Source: Flavobacteriaceae bacterium
GTDB taxonomy: Bacteria > Bacteroidota > Bacteroidia > Flavobacteriales > Flavobacteriaceae
Assembly (NCBI GenBank): GCA_029942185.1
Contig: JAOZTK010000003.1
Coordinates: 1-44,564, forward strand
DNA: 44,564 nucleotides
Direction of reading: 5' to 3'
Shown here: positions 26,958-35,281 of the stretch, piece by piece
Numbering within the stretch: position 1 is the stretch's first letter
Layout: each line of letters begins with the position of its first letter
Program-made: the position numbers and the translations under genes
The notes under the pieces: model-generated
What the model saw: only the letters and a program-made list of their open reading frames with translations
Database searches by the model: none
What the model was told of the DNA's origin: nothing

Positions 26958-27806
26958 ATGTCTTTCCTAAAGAAGCCAAATAAACAACGTAGATTATTCC
27001 TTCAACTAAAAGGTTTTTTATCAAACACTTATCTAGATAAAGCAGGGGAGATGTTAGTGCTTCCAAACTTTAAACTCCCAAAATTAGAGCTCACAGAAAC
27101 CGATCTTTCGCGTTTGGATATGCCTGACAATTTACGTTTGGGAAATCGTCTTGAACGTTTCTTTTCATTTATCATAAAGGAGTCCGATCAATATGAATTA
27201 CTTGCCGAAAATCTTCAAATAAATGGAAAACTACAAACGATAGGCGAATTGGATTTTATTATCTATGACCACAAAAACAAACAAGTTATTCACATTGAAC
27301 TCGGTGGAAAAGTATATTTATACGATTTAAAGATTAAAGAAGAATTAGCCAGATGGATAGGCCCAAATAGGCGTGATTCTTTGCTAAACAAAACAGCAAA
27401 ATTACGCGACAAACAGTTTCCGTTGCTTTATCATAAAAGATCGATTAAAATTTTAGAAGATCAAAATATTAAAATCGATACCATCATACAGGAAGTCTGT
27501 TTTAAGGCGAGATTGTTTTTGCCATATTATCACAAAATTAGTCTTCCTCCTTTTGTGTCCAAAGAAAATATAAAGGGTTATTATTTAGATATAGAGATCT
27601 TTGTAAAATATAACAAGGATGCTTACAAGTATTTTATTCCAAAAAAACAAGATTGGATTGTAGATCCGAAGTATGCCGAGAATTGGTATCTGTTTTCTGA
27701 AGTAATCCACAGCATCAAAGAATCTCTACAAAAAAAGCAAAGCCCTTTAGTTTGGGTTAAAATATCAGAAAAGGAATATGAGGTCTTTATTGTGGTATGG
27801 TGGTAA
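26958..27806 (+). CDS. DUF1853 family protein
   Basis: A 282-residue cytosolic protein. LGNRLERFFSFIIKES, then GELDFIIYDHKNKQVIHIELGGKVYLY, then RDSLLNKTAKLRDKQFPLLY match the conserved layout of DUF1853 as I remember it. The pattern Glu-x-Asp, about 13 residues, then Glu-x-x-x-Lys resembles a PD-(D/E)xK nuclease core. Nuclease activity is inferred and undemonstrated. The gene sits 86 bp after uvrD on the same strand without an obvious terminator, so a link to DNA metabolism is possible. It converges on the methyltransferase gene with 12 bp between. Confidence 0.75.
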   Translation: MSFLKKPNKQRRLFLQLKGFLSNTYLDKAGEMLVLPNFKLPKLELTETDLSRLDMPDNLRLGNRLERFFSFIIKESDQYELLAENLQINGKLQTIGELDFIIYDHKNKQVIHIELGGKVYLYDLKIKEELARWIGPNRRDSLLNKTAKLRDKQFPLLYHKRSIKILEDQNIKIDTIIQEVCFKARLFLPYYHKISLPPFVSKENIKGYYLDIEIFVKYNKDAYKYFIPKKQDWIVDPKYAENWYLFSEVIHSIKESLQKKQSPLVWVKISEKEYEVFIVVWW

Positions 27807-27818
27807 TTGTTTTTGCAT

Positions 27819-28403
27819 TTATTTCTTTACCATCATTTTTACGAACAACTCGTTATTGCTACGAGGTTTTATAGAATTATAGGCTGTTTCGAGAATTTCA
27901 ATTTTAAATTTATTTGAGAATAATTTTTGATATTCTTTTTTACTGCCTCCAAAAGGGGGGAAATCATGGCCAAAATCTAGTTCAAATAATAATCCTATTA
28001 GTTTTCCATTCTTTTTTAACAAATCAAACACTTTATTGCGATATTCAATACGTGATTCAGGTTTTAAAGAACTAAAAAAAGTTTGTTCAATGATTAAATC
28101 ATACTGTCCTTGATGCATAAAAAAATTCTGTTTCACTATGTGTTTTTTTGGAAAAGTAGGAACACGTTTTAGAAAATTATTGATGGGTTCATCTGCATAT
28201 TCTAGGACATAGACGCTGCCAAAACCTCTTTTGTGTAAATATTCAGCCTCGTAAGCATTTCCGGCACCCGGTATTAATATTTTTATAGACTTATCTGTAA
28301 GTTGATCAATGTATTCCTTGATCGGAGTTGACACATAGCCGATATCCCAACCAATTCGGTTGTTTTTATATTGCTCTTTCCAATAGATTTCGTTGTATGA
28401 CAT
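27819..28403 (-). CDS. TPMT-like SAM-dependent methyltransferase
   Basis: A 194-residue class I methyltransferase of the thiopurine S-methyltransferase-like family. The N-terminal YWKEQYKNNRIGWDIGYVSTPI is characteristic of it. ILIPGAGNAYEAEYL is SAM motif I, VYVLEYADEPI the acidic end of strand 2, and YDLIIEQTFFSSL motif IV. Many bacterial members methylate small thiols, selenium or halides; the substrate here cannot be read from sequence. It is 43 bp downstream of the S4 gene on the same strand. Family call is good. Confidence 0.85.
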   Translation of the reverse strand: MSYNEIYWKEQYKNNRIGWDIGYVSTPIKEYIDQLTDKSIKILIPGAGNAYEAEYLHKRGFGSVYVLEYADEPINNFLKRVPTFPKKHIVKQNFFMHQGQYDLIIEQTFFSSLKPESRIEYRNKVFDLLKKNGKLIGLLFELDFGHDFPPFGGSKKEYQKLFSNKFKIEILETAYNSIKPRSNNELFVKMMVKK

Positions 28404-28446
28404 TTTATTTATTCTTGACGCGATAATTGTGCCTTTTGATTATAAT

Positions 28447-28818
28447 TTATGATTCATCATCTTTAAAACCATCAATATCTCTACGGTCTTTTTTGGTAGG
28501 CCTACCCATCCCTTTTTTACGATAGTAGGATTTAGAATACGAGACTAAATTTTGATGATCAAATGCTTCTTCGGGGGTCACATCTTTTCGAAATAAATCC
28601 ACAATTTTGGCTCCCACTCGATTTTTAGGAATATCAAGCACTTCTATTTCATAATTGATTTGATTCTTTCTGACTCTTATAAAATCACTTTTTAAGACTT
28701 CTTTTGATGGTTTTACTTTGTTATTATTGATACTGACATGTCCTTTTTTGCAAGCTTCAGCAGCTTGACTACGGGTTTTAAAGTACCTGATTGACCAAAG
28801 ATATTTGTCGATGCGCAT
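28447..28818 (-). CDS. S4-domain RNA-binding protein (Hsp15-like)
   Basis: A 123-residue protein beginning MRIDKYLWSIRYFKTRSQAAEACKKGHVSINN, the S4 domain of heat-shock protein 15 and relatives. The C-terminus is basic (YYRKKGMGRPTKKDRRDID), as in Hsp15. In E. coli, Hsp15 (HslR) recognises stalled 50S subunits carrying peptidyl-tRNA and helps recycle them. The same role is likely but not proven here. It precedes the methyltransferase gene in an apparent two-gene unit and diverges from the FKBP gene. Confidence 0.88.
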   Translation of the reverse strand: MRIDKYLWSIRYFKTRSQAAEACKKGHVSINNNKVKPSKEVLKSDFIRVRKNQINYEIEVLDIPKNRVGAKIVDLFRKDVTPEEAFDHQNLVSYSKSYYRKKGMGRPTKKDRRDIDGFKDDES

Positions 28819-28910
28819 TTTGTTAATGTTAATTATGCGTTAAATTAGAAAACAAAAATAGGAAAAATTGTATCTTGCGCCCACAAATAGTAATTTGAAT
28901 TTTTTATAAT

Positions 28911-29756
28911 ATGAAATACAAACTTCTTTTAATAATTGCTCTATTATTTATTTATGCTTCCAGTTGTGGAGACGATCCAATAGATGAGCCTTTTGACTAT
29001 GCTGCTCAAGCGCTTAAAGACAATGATTCATTAGTGAAATATATGCAAGAGCATTTTCTAAATCAAGATGGTGAATTGGAAGAAATCACAAATAATGAGC
29101 CTGCAATTTATGACGACCTTAATCTTTTTGAAGAAACGGTGACTTTAACTAGAGGAGATGAAGATATAGATTATACCCTATATCATTATGTTTCAGAGCA
29201 AGGCCTTTACGATCAACCCGAAAGAGTTGATAGAGCAAATGTAATATATAAAGGCTTTAAACTAGATGGCGAAGTTTTTGATCGAAATGATTATGGATTA
29301 TGGGTTGATTTATTTGGAGGTGTAATTTCCGGGTGGAGTTATGGCATCATTCATTTTAAATCCGGTGAAAAAACGGATTTAGGCGATGGAACTTTTTCTT
29401 ATTCTGACACAGGAAAAGGCATTTTGTTTATCCCTTCCGGATTGGCATATTCAAATAATGGTACCGCAGACATATTACCAAATGAATCAATTATTTTTTA
29501 TATAGAGTTAAATGAAGTTTTTTACATGGATCACGATGAAGATACGGTCTATTCAAGGTTTGAAGATATAAATGAGGATGGAAAATATTCTGATGACGAT
29601 ACCGATGAAGATGGAATCCCTAACTATCTTGATGATGACGATGATGGAGATGGAGTTTTGACCAAAGATGAAGATGCAGATGGAGATGGAGATCCTAGAA
29701 ATGACGATGCTGATGCTGATGATATTCCGGACTATTTAGATAGCGATACGCCATAA
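28911..29756 (+). CDS. FKBP-type peptidyl-prolyl isomerase lipoprotein with Asp-rich tail
   Basis: A 281-residue lipoprotein (lipobox Cys19). Residues about 95-205 form an FKBP domain: VIYKGFKLDGEVFDRND, GVISGWSYGIIHFKSGEK, GILFIPSGLAYS and ESIIFYIELNEV are recognisable. FKBPs catalyse cis-trans prolyl isomerisation and chaperone periplasmic proteins. Residues about 215-281 are Asp-rich (DINEDGKYSDDDTDEDGIPNY and later DGDG stretches), like thrombospondin type 3 or EF-hand-type calcium repeats. The tail would bind Ca2+ and may sit outside the cell or in the periplasm. A TATCTTGC element near 28870 may be part of its promoter. Confidence 0.88.
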   Translation: MKYKLLLIIALLFIYASSCGDDPIDEPFDYAAQALKDNDSLVKYMQEHFLNQDGELEEITNNEPAIYDDLNLFEETVTLTRGDEDIDYTLYHYVSEQGLYDQPERVDRANVIYKGFKLDGEVFDRNDYGLWVDLFGGVISGWSYGIIHFKSGEKTDLGDGTFSYSDTGKGILFIPSGLAYSNNGTADILPNESIIFYIELNEVFYMDHDEDTVYSRFEDINEDGKYSDDDTDEDGIPNYLDDDDDGDGVLTKDEDADGDGDPRNDDADADDIPDYLDSDTP

Positions 29757-29813
29757 TAAGTACTTAGATCCTACTTGCTTTTTAAAAATATTTTTGTTTT
29801 TTTTAGTTAAAAA

Positions 29814-29845
29814 CTTGCATAAGTCAAAAATGACTCGCATATTTG
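29814..29845 (+). promoter_or_regulatory. Predicted sigma-factor gene promoter with inverted repeat in the spacer
   Basis: CTTG (29814-29817) and CATATTTG (29838-29845) are 20 bp apart. Between them AGTCA (29822-29826) and TGACT (29831-29835) form an inverted repeat around four bases, where a regulator could act. The leader of about 90 nt contains a short hairpin AAAGGC/GCCTTT at 29910-29925, 15 bp before the ATG. Confidence 0.45.
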
Positions 29846-29940
29846 TATTCTAATTAACTAAAAGATACTTCTATAGCATATATTTACTTTTTTATTTTTT
29901 TCAAACAATAAAGGCTTTTGCCTTTTAAAAATGGTAAATT

Positions 29941-30522
29941 ATGCGGACCCAAGCAGTCTCTGATGCAATACTAATTTCCCGATTTATCAATGGTGATGAA
30001 AAGTCCTTAGGGCTGTTGATTGATAAATACAAAAATCGTATTTACAGTTTTATCTATTCAAAGGTTCTCGATAAAAATGCTACTGAAGATATATTCCAAG
30101 ACACTTTTATCAAAGTAATTAATACCTTAAAAAAGGGAAATTATCGAGAAGAAGGTAAATTTTTACCTTGGACCATGCGTATAGCTCACAATTTGGTAAT
30201 TGATTTTTTCAGGAAGAATAACAAAATAAAAGTATTTGACAATACCGATGAATTTGACATTTTTTCAATTTTAAAAGATGAATCTTTAAATGTTGAAAAT
30301 CAATTTGTCAAGGAGCAGGTATATGAAGATGTTAAAAGAATAATCGAAGAATTACCCAAGGATCAAAAGGAAGTGCTCATCATGCGTATGTATCGTGAAA
30401 TGAGTTTTAAAGAAATCGCTGAAATAACAGGAGTCAGCATTAATACAGCCTTAGGGCGTATGCGTTATGCTCTTATTAATATGAGAAAGTTAATTGAAGC
30501 TCATAACATAGTTTTACATTAA
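29941..30522 (+). CDS. Sigma-70 family RNA polymerase sigma factor (ECF-like)
   Basis: A 193-residue group 4-like sigma factor. Region 2 covers about 20-95: LIDKYKNRIYSFIYS, DIFQDTFIKVINTLKKG, FLPWTMRIAHNLVIDFFRK. Region 4 covers about 135-185: ELPKDQKEVLIMRMYREMSFKEIAEITGVSINTALGRMRYALINMRK, with a clear helix-turn-helix. No anti-sigma gene is next to it; instead a 47-residue ORF follows after 79 bp. This arrangement and a single highly conserved copy are, from memory, common in flavobacteria. The regulon is unknown. The other ATG nearby (29931) is out of frame. Confidence 0.92.
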   Translation: MRTQAVSDAILISRFINGDEKSLGLLIDKYKNRIYSFIYSKVLDKNATEDIFQDTFIKVINTLKKGNYREEGKFLPWTMRIAHNLVIDFFRKNNKIKVFDNTDEFDIFSILKDESLNVENQFVKEQVYEDVKRIIEELPKDQKEVLIMRMYREMSFKEIAEITGVSINTALGRMRYALINMRKLIEAHNIVLH

Positions 30523-30601
30523 TAACTCCGGTTAATAAGTTCTTTCGAGTACAATATTTAAAAAAAGGTTTCGTTATATATTTGAATATAGCAATAAATG
30601 T

Positions 30602-30745
30602 ATGATGAAACTTTACACGAAAAATGCAAATGCCAAACGTTTGCAACCAAAAAAAGAGACCATTCAGTTTTTGTTAAACTACTCTAAATCTTTTAAAATA
30701 GTTAAAACAAAGACAGATTTTTTCATTAAATTACATTTGAATTGA
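30602..30745 (+). CDS. Small basic protein downstream of the sigma factor
   Basis: A 47-residue ORF, MMKLYTKNANAKRLQPKKET..., ending FFIKLHLN; start ATG 30602 (or 30605). It contains LQPKKETIQFLLNYSKS, a segment I remember in short flavobacterial proteins encoded after this sigma factor. It is basic, with no signal or membrane segment. It lies between the sigma gene and a strong terminator on the same strand, which supports co-transcription and a real gene. It might modulate the sigma factor, which is inference from position only. Confidence 0.7.
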   Translation: MMKLYTKNANAKRLQPKKETIQFLLNYSKSFKIVKTKTDFFIKLHLN

Positions 30746-30757
30746 TGGATTATTTTT

Positions 30758-30790
30758 AAGGCCATTTACCTCGGGTAAATGGCCTTTTTT
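30758..30790 (+). terminator. Terminator after the sigma factor/small ORF unit
   Basis: GGCCATTTACC (30760-30770) pairs perfectly with GGTAAATGGCC (30774-30784) over a three-base loop, followed by a T-run. AA/TT flanks extend the stem. It can also serve the minus-strand carboxylase gene ending at 30811. Confidence 0.9.
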
Positions 30791-30810
30791 AGTTTTTAGA
30801 GTTTCGTTTT

Positions 30811-32442
30811 TTATACTTGTAAAACACCCATATTGAAAGCTTTTTGAATAGGAGCGTGGTTTGCTGCTTCAATCCCCATGCTAATCCACTTACGAGTATC
30901 CATAGGGTTAATTATAGCATCTGTCCACAATCGAGCTGCTGCATAATAAGGCGATGTTTCATTATCATATTTATTTTTAATTTTGTCAAAGAGGTCTTTT
31001 TCTTGTGTTTCTGTAATTTTTTCTCCTTTTTTCTTAAGAGAAGCTGTTTCAATCTGTAACAAGACTTTTGCGGCAGAAGATCCACTCATTACCGCTAATC
31101 GAGACGATGGCCAAGCAACAATCAATCTTGGGTCATAGGCTTTTCCACACATAGCATAATTGCCGGCACCATACGAGTTTCCAATAATAATTGTAATTTT
31201 TGGGACTATTGAATTGGCGACAGCATTAACCATCTTAGCTCCATCTTTTATAATACCACCGTGTTCAGCTTTGCTTCCGACCATAAAGCCGGTAACATCT
31301 TGTAAAAATACAAGTGGAATTCTTTTCTGGTTACAATTAGCGATAAAACGAGTTGCTTTATCAGCACTATCGGAATAAATAACGCCACCAAATTGCATCT
31401 CTTTGTTAGAGTTTTTAACCACTTTTCGTTGATTGGCAACAATTCCAACTGCCCATCCATCAATACGTGCATAACCACAAAGCAATGTTTTTCCATAATC
31501 AGCTTTGTACTCATCAAATTCGGAATCGTCTACCAAACGATCTATAATTTCTTTCATATCATACGATTCCGTACGCGTTTTGGGTAAAATTCCAAATATT
31601 TCCTCTGTATTTTTTTTAGGTTTTTCAGCCTTGATTCGATTGTAGCCTGCTTTTTCAAAAGAGCCAATTTTCCCAACAATACGCTTTATTTTTTGTAAAG
31701 CATCATTATCGTCAGAAGCTTTGTAATCAGCAACACCGGATATTTCATTATGTGTTGTTGCGCCACCTAATGTTTCATTATCTATCTTTTCGCCAATTGC
31801 CGCTTTAACTAAATAGCTTCCTGCTAAAAAAATACTCGCAGTCTTATCTACCATAATCGCTTCATCACTCATAATTGGCAAATAGGCTCCGCCTGCAACA
31901 CAACTACCCATCACAGCTGCTATTTGAGTTATTCCCAAGCTACTCATTAAAGCATTATTTCGAAATATTCTACCAAAATGTTCTTTGTCGGGGAAAATTT
32001 CATTTTGCATGGGAAGAAAAACACCGGCACTGTCCACTAAATAAATAATTGGTAACCTATTTTCAATAGCTATTTCCTGTGCTCTTAAATTCTTTTTCCC
32101 TGTTATTGGAAACCAAGCACCAGCTTTTACAGTCGCATCATTGGCAACAACAACACACTGCTTACCGGCTATATAGCCAACTGAAACAACGACACCTCCG
32201 GCAGGACAACCGCCATATTCTTTATACATTTCATATCCTGCAAATGCCCCTATTTCAATGTTTTGTGAATTTTTATCTAATAAAAAATTAACGCGCTCTC
32301 TTGCAGTTAGTTTTCCTTTATTGTGTTCTTTCTCTAATCTTTTCGTCCCTCCTCCTTTATAAACGTGTAATAATCTTTTTTTCAGAAGACTTATTTCCAA
32401 CTTATTGTGATCTTCATTGCTGTTAAATTGTATATCCATCAT
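30811..32442 (-). CDS. Acyl-CoA carboxylase carboxyltransferase (beta) subunit, methylcrotonyl-CoA type
   Basis: A 543-residue biotin-dependent carboxyltransferase, with the two crotonase-like halves of the family. GKLTARERVNFLLD is a hallmark of acyl-CoA carboxylase beta chains. MGSCVAGGAYLPIMSDEAIMV and, in the second half, FLQDVTGFMVGSKAEHGGIIKDGAKM and GNSYGAGNYAMCGKAYDPR are conserved CoA/biotin-site segments. The overall pattern is closest to 3-methylcrotonyl-CoA carboxylase (leucine breakdown), but propionyl- or geranyl-CoA cannot be excluded. The biotin-carboxylase/carrier subunit is not in the window. A perfect TAnnTTTG element lies upstream. Confidence 0.87.
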   Translation of the reverse strand: MMDIQFNSNEDHNKLEISLLKKRLLHVYKGGGTKRLEKEHNKGKLTARERVNFLLDKNSQNIEIGAFAGYEMYKEYGGCPAGGVVVSVGYIAGKQCVVVANDATVKAGAWFPITGKKNLRAQEIAIENRLPIIYLVDSAGVFLPMQNEIFPDKEHFGRIFRNNALMSSLGITQIAAVMGSCVAGGAYLPIMSDEAIMVDKTASIFLAGSYLVKAAIGEKIDNETLGGATTHNEISGVADYKASDDNDALQKIKRIVGKIGSFEKAGYNRIKAEKPKKNTEEIFGILPKTRTESYDMKEIIDRLVDDSEFDEYKADYGKTLLCGYARIDGWAVGIVANQRKVVKNSNKEMQFGGVIYSDSADKATRFIANCNQKRIPLVFLQDVTGFMVGSKAEHGGIIKDGAKMVNAVANSIVPKITIIIGNSYGAGNYAMCGKAYDPRLIVAWPSSRLAVMSGSSAAKVLLQIETASLKKKGEKITETQEKDLFDKIKNKYDNETSPYYAAARLWTDAIINPMDTRKWISMGIEAANHAPIQKAFNMGVLQV

Positions 32443-32465
32443 TTTTATACATAAAAGTAAGTTTA

Positions 32466-32491
32466 CAAAGATACCTATTTCTAGTATAGGT
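32466..32491 (-). promoter_or_regulatory. Predicted promoter and operator-like repeat of the carboxylase gene
   Basis: On the minus strand 32466-32473 reads TATCTTTG, a full match to the -7 consensus. ACCTAT (32473-32478) and ATAGGT (32486-32491) form an inverted repeat across the spacer. A start near 32459 gives a leader of about 17 nt. No clear -33 TTTG. Confidence 0.45.
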
Positions 32492-32677
32492 TTACATAAA
32501 AAACACTGTTGTCCGATAAAAGATATTAGACAGCTATTAGATGTTAGCTATTAGAATCGCTCAATGAAGCTAGAAGAAGTATTAAGAAAAACAACAATCG
32601 TAAATCGTATATCCCAAATCGTAAAAACAACAATCCCGGAAACAACTAGCTATAGGTTAAAAAAATGAGAAAAAGAA

Positions 32678-33274
32678 TTAAGACTTCTTGTGTTTATTAA
32701 TTTCGTCCTGTAACTTTCTATTTATTACTTGTTCGCGTTCTAAAGATCGTGTCCTGTAAACATTGTACTCAGATTCCAACTCTTTATAATCTGACAAACA
32801 TTTCTTTGTAATTTGATTGCTATTTTTAAAAAGGTAAATAAAATACAAAAGGGCAAACACCAAAAAGGCAATTATAGACCACATGACTGTTTTATATAGA
32901 CTTCTATTTAAAGGGATTCCAAGTAATTTTATGACATCTTTAGATTCTGTAACCTCTTTAAGCTCTTCTTTTAAGCTTACTAATTCTTGTTGAGCTGATT
33001 GATATTCATTTTTGTGTTTCTCAATTAAACGCTCAAATTCTATAAGTGTATTTTTTGCTTTTTTAATACTGTCATTTACATGCGATTTAAGGGTGTTTAA
33101 TAAACTTGTTTTGACAACTTTATAATTTCGGTAATTACTGGATTTCTTTAAGACATATTCAAATTGCTTATCAATAGTTCCATTCTTTAGAAGGTCGTTA
33201 TTGTTATTTTGTGCAGAAGCAAACAAATTTGTAATTATTAAGAAAGCCGATAAAAGTTTTGTAATTCGTTTCAT
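32678..33274 (-). CDS. Coiled-coil single-pass membrane protein, unknown function
   Basis: A 198-residue protein with a signal peptide ending near LFASA-QN. A long helical coiled coil spans about residues 65-115 (KKAKNTLIEFERLIEKHKNEY...). One membrane helix, VMWSIIAFLVFALLYFIYLF, sits at about 130-149, and a second charged helix follows to the end. From memory, similar flavobacterial proteins are often labelled tRNA (guanine-N1)-methyltransferase; nothing here resembles TrmD (no knot fold, no SAM motif) and I reject that label. Topology suggests an envelope scaffold. A perfect TAnnTTTG (minus strand, 33327-33334) lies upstream. Confidence 0.7.
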   Translation of the reverse strand: MKRITKLLSAFLIITNLFASAQNNNNDLLKNGTIDKQFEYVLKKSSNYRNYKVVKTSLLNTLKSHVNDSIKKAKNTLIEFERLIEKHKNEYQSAQQELVSLKEELKEVTESKDVIKLLGIPLNRSLYKTVMWSIIAFLVFALLYFIYLFKNSNQITKKCLSDYKELESEYNVYRTRSLEREQVINRKLQDEINKHKKS

Positions 33275-33326
33275 TTTTAAAGTATGAGTTTAGGGTAAAT
33301 ATAATTATAATTCCATAAGGGTTTGA

Positions 33327-33334
33327 CAAAGATA
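33327..33334 (-). promoter_or_regulatory. Predicted -7 element of the coiled-coil gene
   Basis: Minus strand reads TATCTTTG, a full match to TAnnTTTG, giving a leader of about 45 nt before 33274. A 10-bp palindrome TACTATAGTA (33333-33342) overlaps its upstream edge. Confidence 0.4.
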
Positions 33335-33453
33335 CTATAGTATGGTAAAATAATAAGAAATTAATAGGTTAAATATTGATACACAAATGGGGATGATTAA
33401 ATCACTAGAGTTCGGATAGTTATCGAGATTAGCGCTAAAAACACCTTATAAAC

Positions 33454-33864
33454 CTATTTATAATACAAATATGATTGCAATATTAAGGTCGCGCTAATTT
33501 CATCAATCAATGCCTTATTTCGTCTTTGTTTTTTCTTTAAACCGCTATCTATCATCGTTTGGAACGCCAATTTTGACGTAAAGCGTTCATCGATTCTTTT
33601 AACGGTCATATTCGGAAAAATATTTTTTAATTTTCTCAGGAATACTGTGATTAATTTTTCGCTTTCACTGGGTTTGTTCATCAGTGTTTTCGGTTCTCCT
33701 ACAAGAATTAATTCAACGGATTCCTTATTAAAATAATCTTTTAAAAACTCCAGTAAATACTTAGTTTCAACTGTAGTTAAACCACTTGCAATTAGTTGCA
33801 GTTCATCTGTTACGGCAATTCCCGTTTTTTTTTCACCATAATCTAAGGCTAGGATTCTTGACAT
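33454..33864 (-). CDS. ruvX: YqgF/RuvX family putative Holliday junction resolvase / pre-16S rRNA nuclease
   Basis: A 136-residue RNase H-like fold protein. It starts SRILALDYGEKKTGIAVTD, with the first catalytic Asp in LALDYG. LILVGEPKTLMNK holds the conserved Gly-x-Pro, and KRIDERFTSKLA the conserved E-R-F-T-S motif. The C-terminal DEISATLILQSYL gives the last acidic residue. In E. coli, YqgF processes the 5' end of 16S rRNA; a Holliday junction role is older and less certain. A terminator (33877-33912) separates it from the upstream TPR gene. Confidence 0.93.
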   Translation of the reverse strand: MSRILALDYGEKKTGIAVTDELQLIASGLTTVETKYLLEFLKDYFNKESVELILVGEPKTLMNKPSESEKLITVFLRKLKNIFPNMTVKRIDERFTSKLAFQTMIDSGLKKKQRRNKALIDEISATLILQSYLYYK

Positions 33865-33876
33865 AATTTAAAAGAT

Positions 33877-33912
33877 AAAAAAAACCTGAAAGTGTGCGCA
33901 ATCAGGTTTTTT
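33877..33912 (-). terminator. Terminator of the TPR gene
   Basis: AAAACCTGA (33881-33889) pairs with TCAGGTTTT (33902-33910) around a 12-base loop, with T-runs on both outer sides when read on either strand. It lies 20 bp past the TPR stop and before ruvX on the minus strand. Confidence 0.85.
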
Positions 33913-33931
33913 AAAACGTTAAAAAATAATA

Positions 33932-35230
33932 TTATTTAAGTTTTGCATACGCAGCTCTCAATTCTTTTGCTTTCGTACCCATCTCAAGATTTTCATAAAT
34001 ACCTATAAGTGTTTGAATCACGCTCCTATTAGTCTTACCCATTTTATAAACTTTTTCATAAAATGGCAAAGCTTCTCGATACACCTCTAATTGTTGCGCT
34101 TGTAATTGATCGTATTTTTTGAAATTGTTCAAATTTTGATTCATTTTTTCAACGATAGGTTCTGCTTTGGCTAATATTGCGGCTCCAATATTGTTGTAGG
34201 CATCTGTATAATCGGGTTTTAATTCAATCGCTTTATTAAAACTACGTATGGCAGCTTCATTATCTTTGAGTTCCATTTTCATTACACCAATATTATAATG
34301 CAACATAGGATCTGTTGGGTTTAATTTAACAGCCTCTTCTAATTTTTCTTTAAACTTGGCTTTATTTCCCATAGCAAAATACACATTTGCTTCATCTACC
34401 AACAAACCGTAATCATTAGGAGTTACTTTTTTTGCTTCTTTAATAGCTACTAAAGCTCTTTCATTGTCTTTAAGTGCTATATAATTCTTGGCAATCATTT
34501 TAACAATTCCATTTCTTTGAGACTTTCTTACATCAACGACAGGGTCAGCGGCTAATTTTAATTTAATCTGCTTTTCCATTTCACTTTTAGATGGAAATTG
34601 AATCTTCTGTCCATTAACAGTGCTTGTTGCGGAATAGCGAGTACTTATACCCGTATATCCTAAATCGAGTAGTTTTTGATAATTTTCATTAGATTTTTCA
34701 AAATCATTTGAAAAATGATATGCTAATGCGCTATTTTGAATAAAAGCTGTATCTCTACTAGAAATGGCATAGACGGTTTCAAAACCTTTTGCTGCTTTTT
34801 TAAATAGGACTACTGAGCGCTCTCTAGTGTCCGGTGATTTGTTTAACAAGATCGCTTTGCTATAATTAGCACTTGCACCATCAACAACTTTAGTAACCAT
34901 TGCGTTGACAATTCCGGCAGCATCGTTTGTGTATTTTAAAGAAGTATTTTTTTCTAATTCAAAAAGTGTGCTAAATGCCGCAGCTGATTTTACAAAGCTA
35001 TCTGGAGTGGTCCCATTTGCATATAAAGCTTTTCCCAATAAAAAATAATACTGTGTTTTGTATCTATCTTTTGCGTTACTTATTAAGGGTTGAGCCCTGT
35101 TTAAAGCACTTAGTGTTTCTGTATAATTATTCTTTTCCAAAGTTTTTAAAGCCTCTCTGAGTTCATGCTTTTGAGCAAAACTGATTGTGTTGATCAAGAC
35201 TACCAAAAGTAAAGTGATTATTTTTTTCAT
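33932..35230 (-). CDS. Exported tetratricopeptide-repeat protein
   Basis: A 432-residue protein with a signal peptide (ends FAQ-KH). TPR-like pairs run through it; the clearest are YIALKDNERALVAIKEAKK, KFKEKLEEAVKLNPTDPMLHYNIGV and NEAAIRSFNKAIELKPDYTDAYNNIGAAI at about 245-350. TPR proteins provide binding surfaces; a periplasmic scaffold role is likely, with unknown partners. It starts 51 bp downstream of gyrA on the same strand without a terminator, so it may be co-transcribed with gyrA. It ends at the strong terminator at 33877-33912. Confidence 0.88.
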   Translation of the reverse strand: MKKIITLLLVVLINTISFAQKHELREALKTLEKNNYTETLSALNRAQPLISNAKDRYKTQYYFLLGKALYANGTTPDSFVKSAAAFSTLFELEKNTSLKYTNDAAGIVNAMVTKVVDGASANYSKAILLNKSPDTRERSVVLFKKAAKGFETVYAISSRDTAFIQNSALAYHFSNDFEKSNENYQKLLDLGYTGISTRYSATSTVNGQKIQFPSKSEMEKQIKLKLAADPVVDVRKSQRNGIVKMIAKNYIALKDNERALVAIKEAKKVTPNDYGLLVDEANVYFAMGNKAKFKEKLEEAVKLNPTDPMLHYNIGVMKMELKDNEAAIRSFNKAIELKPDYTDAYNNIGAAILAKAEPIVEKMNQNLNNFKKYDQLQAQQLEVYREALPFYEKVYKMGKTNRSVIQTLIGIYENLEMGTKAKELRAAYAKLK

Positions 35231-35281
35231 TTTTAATAATTATTTAAATTTCTATTTTATTTTGAGTTACGCTATAAACTT

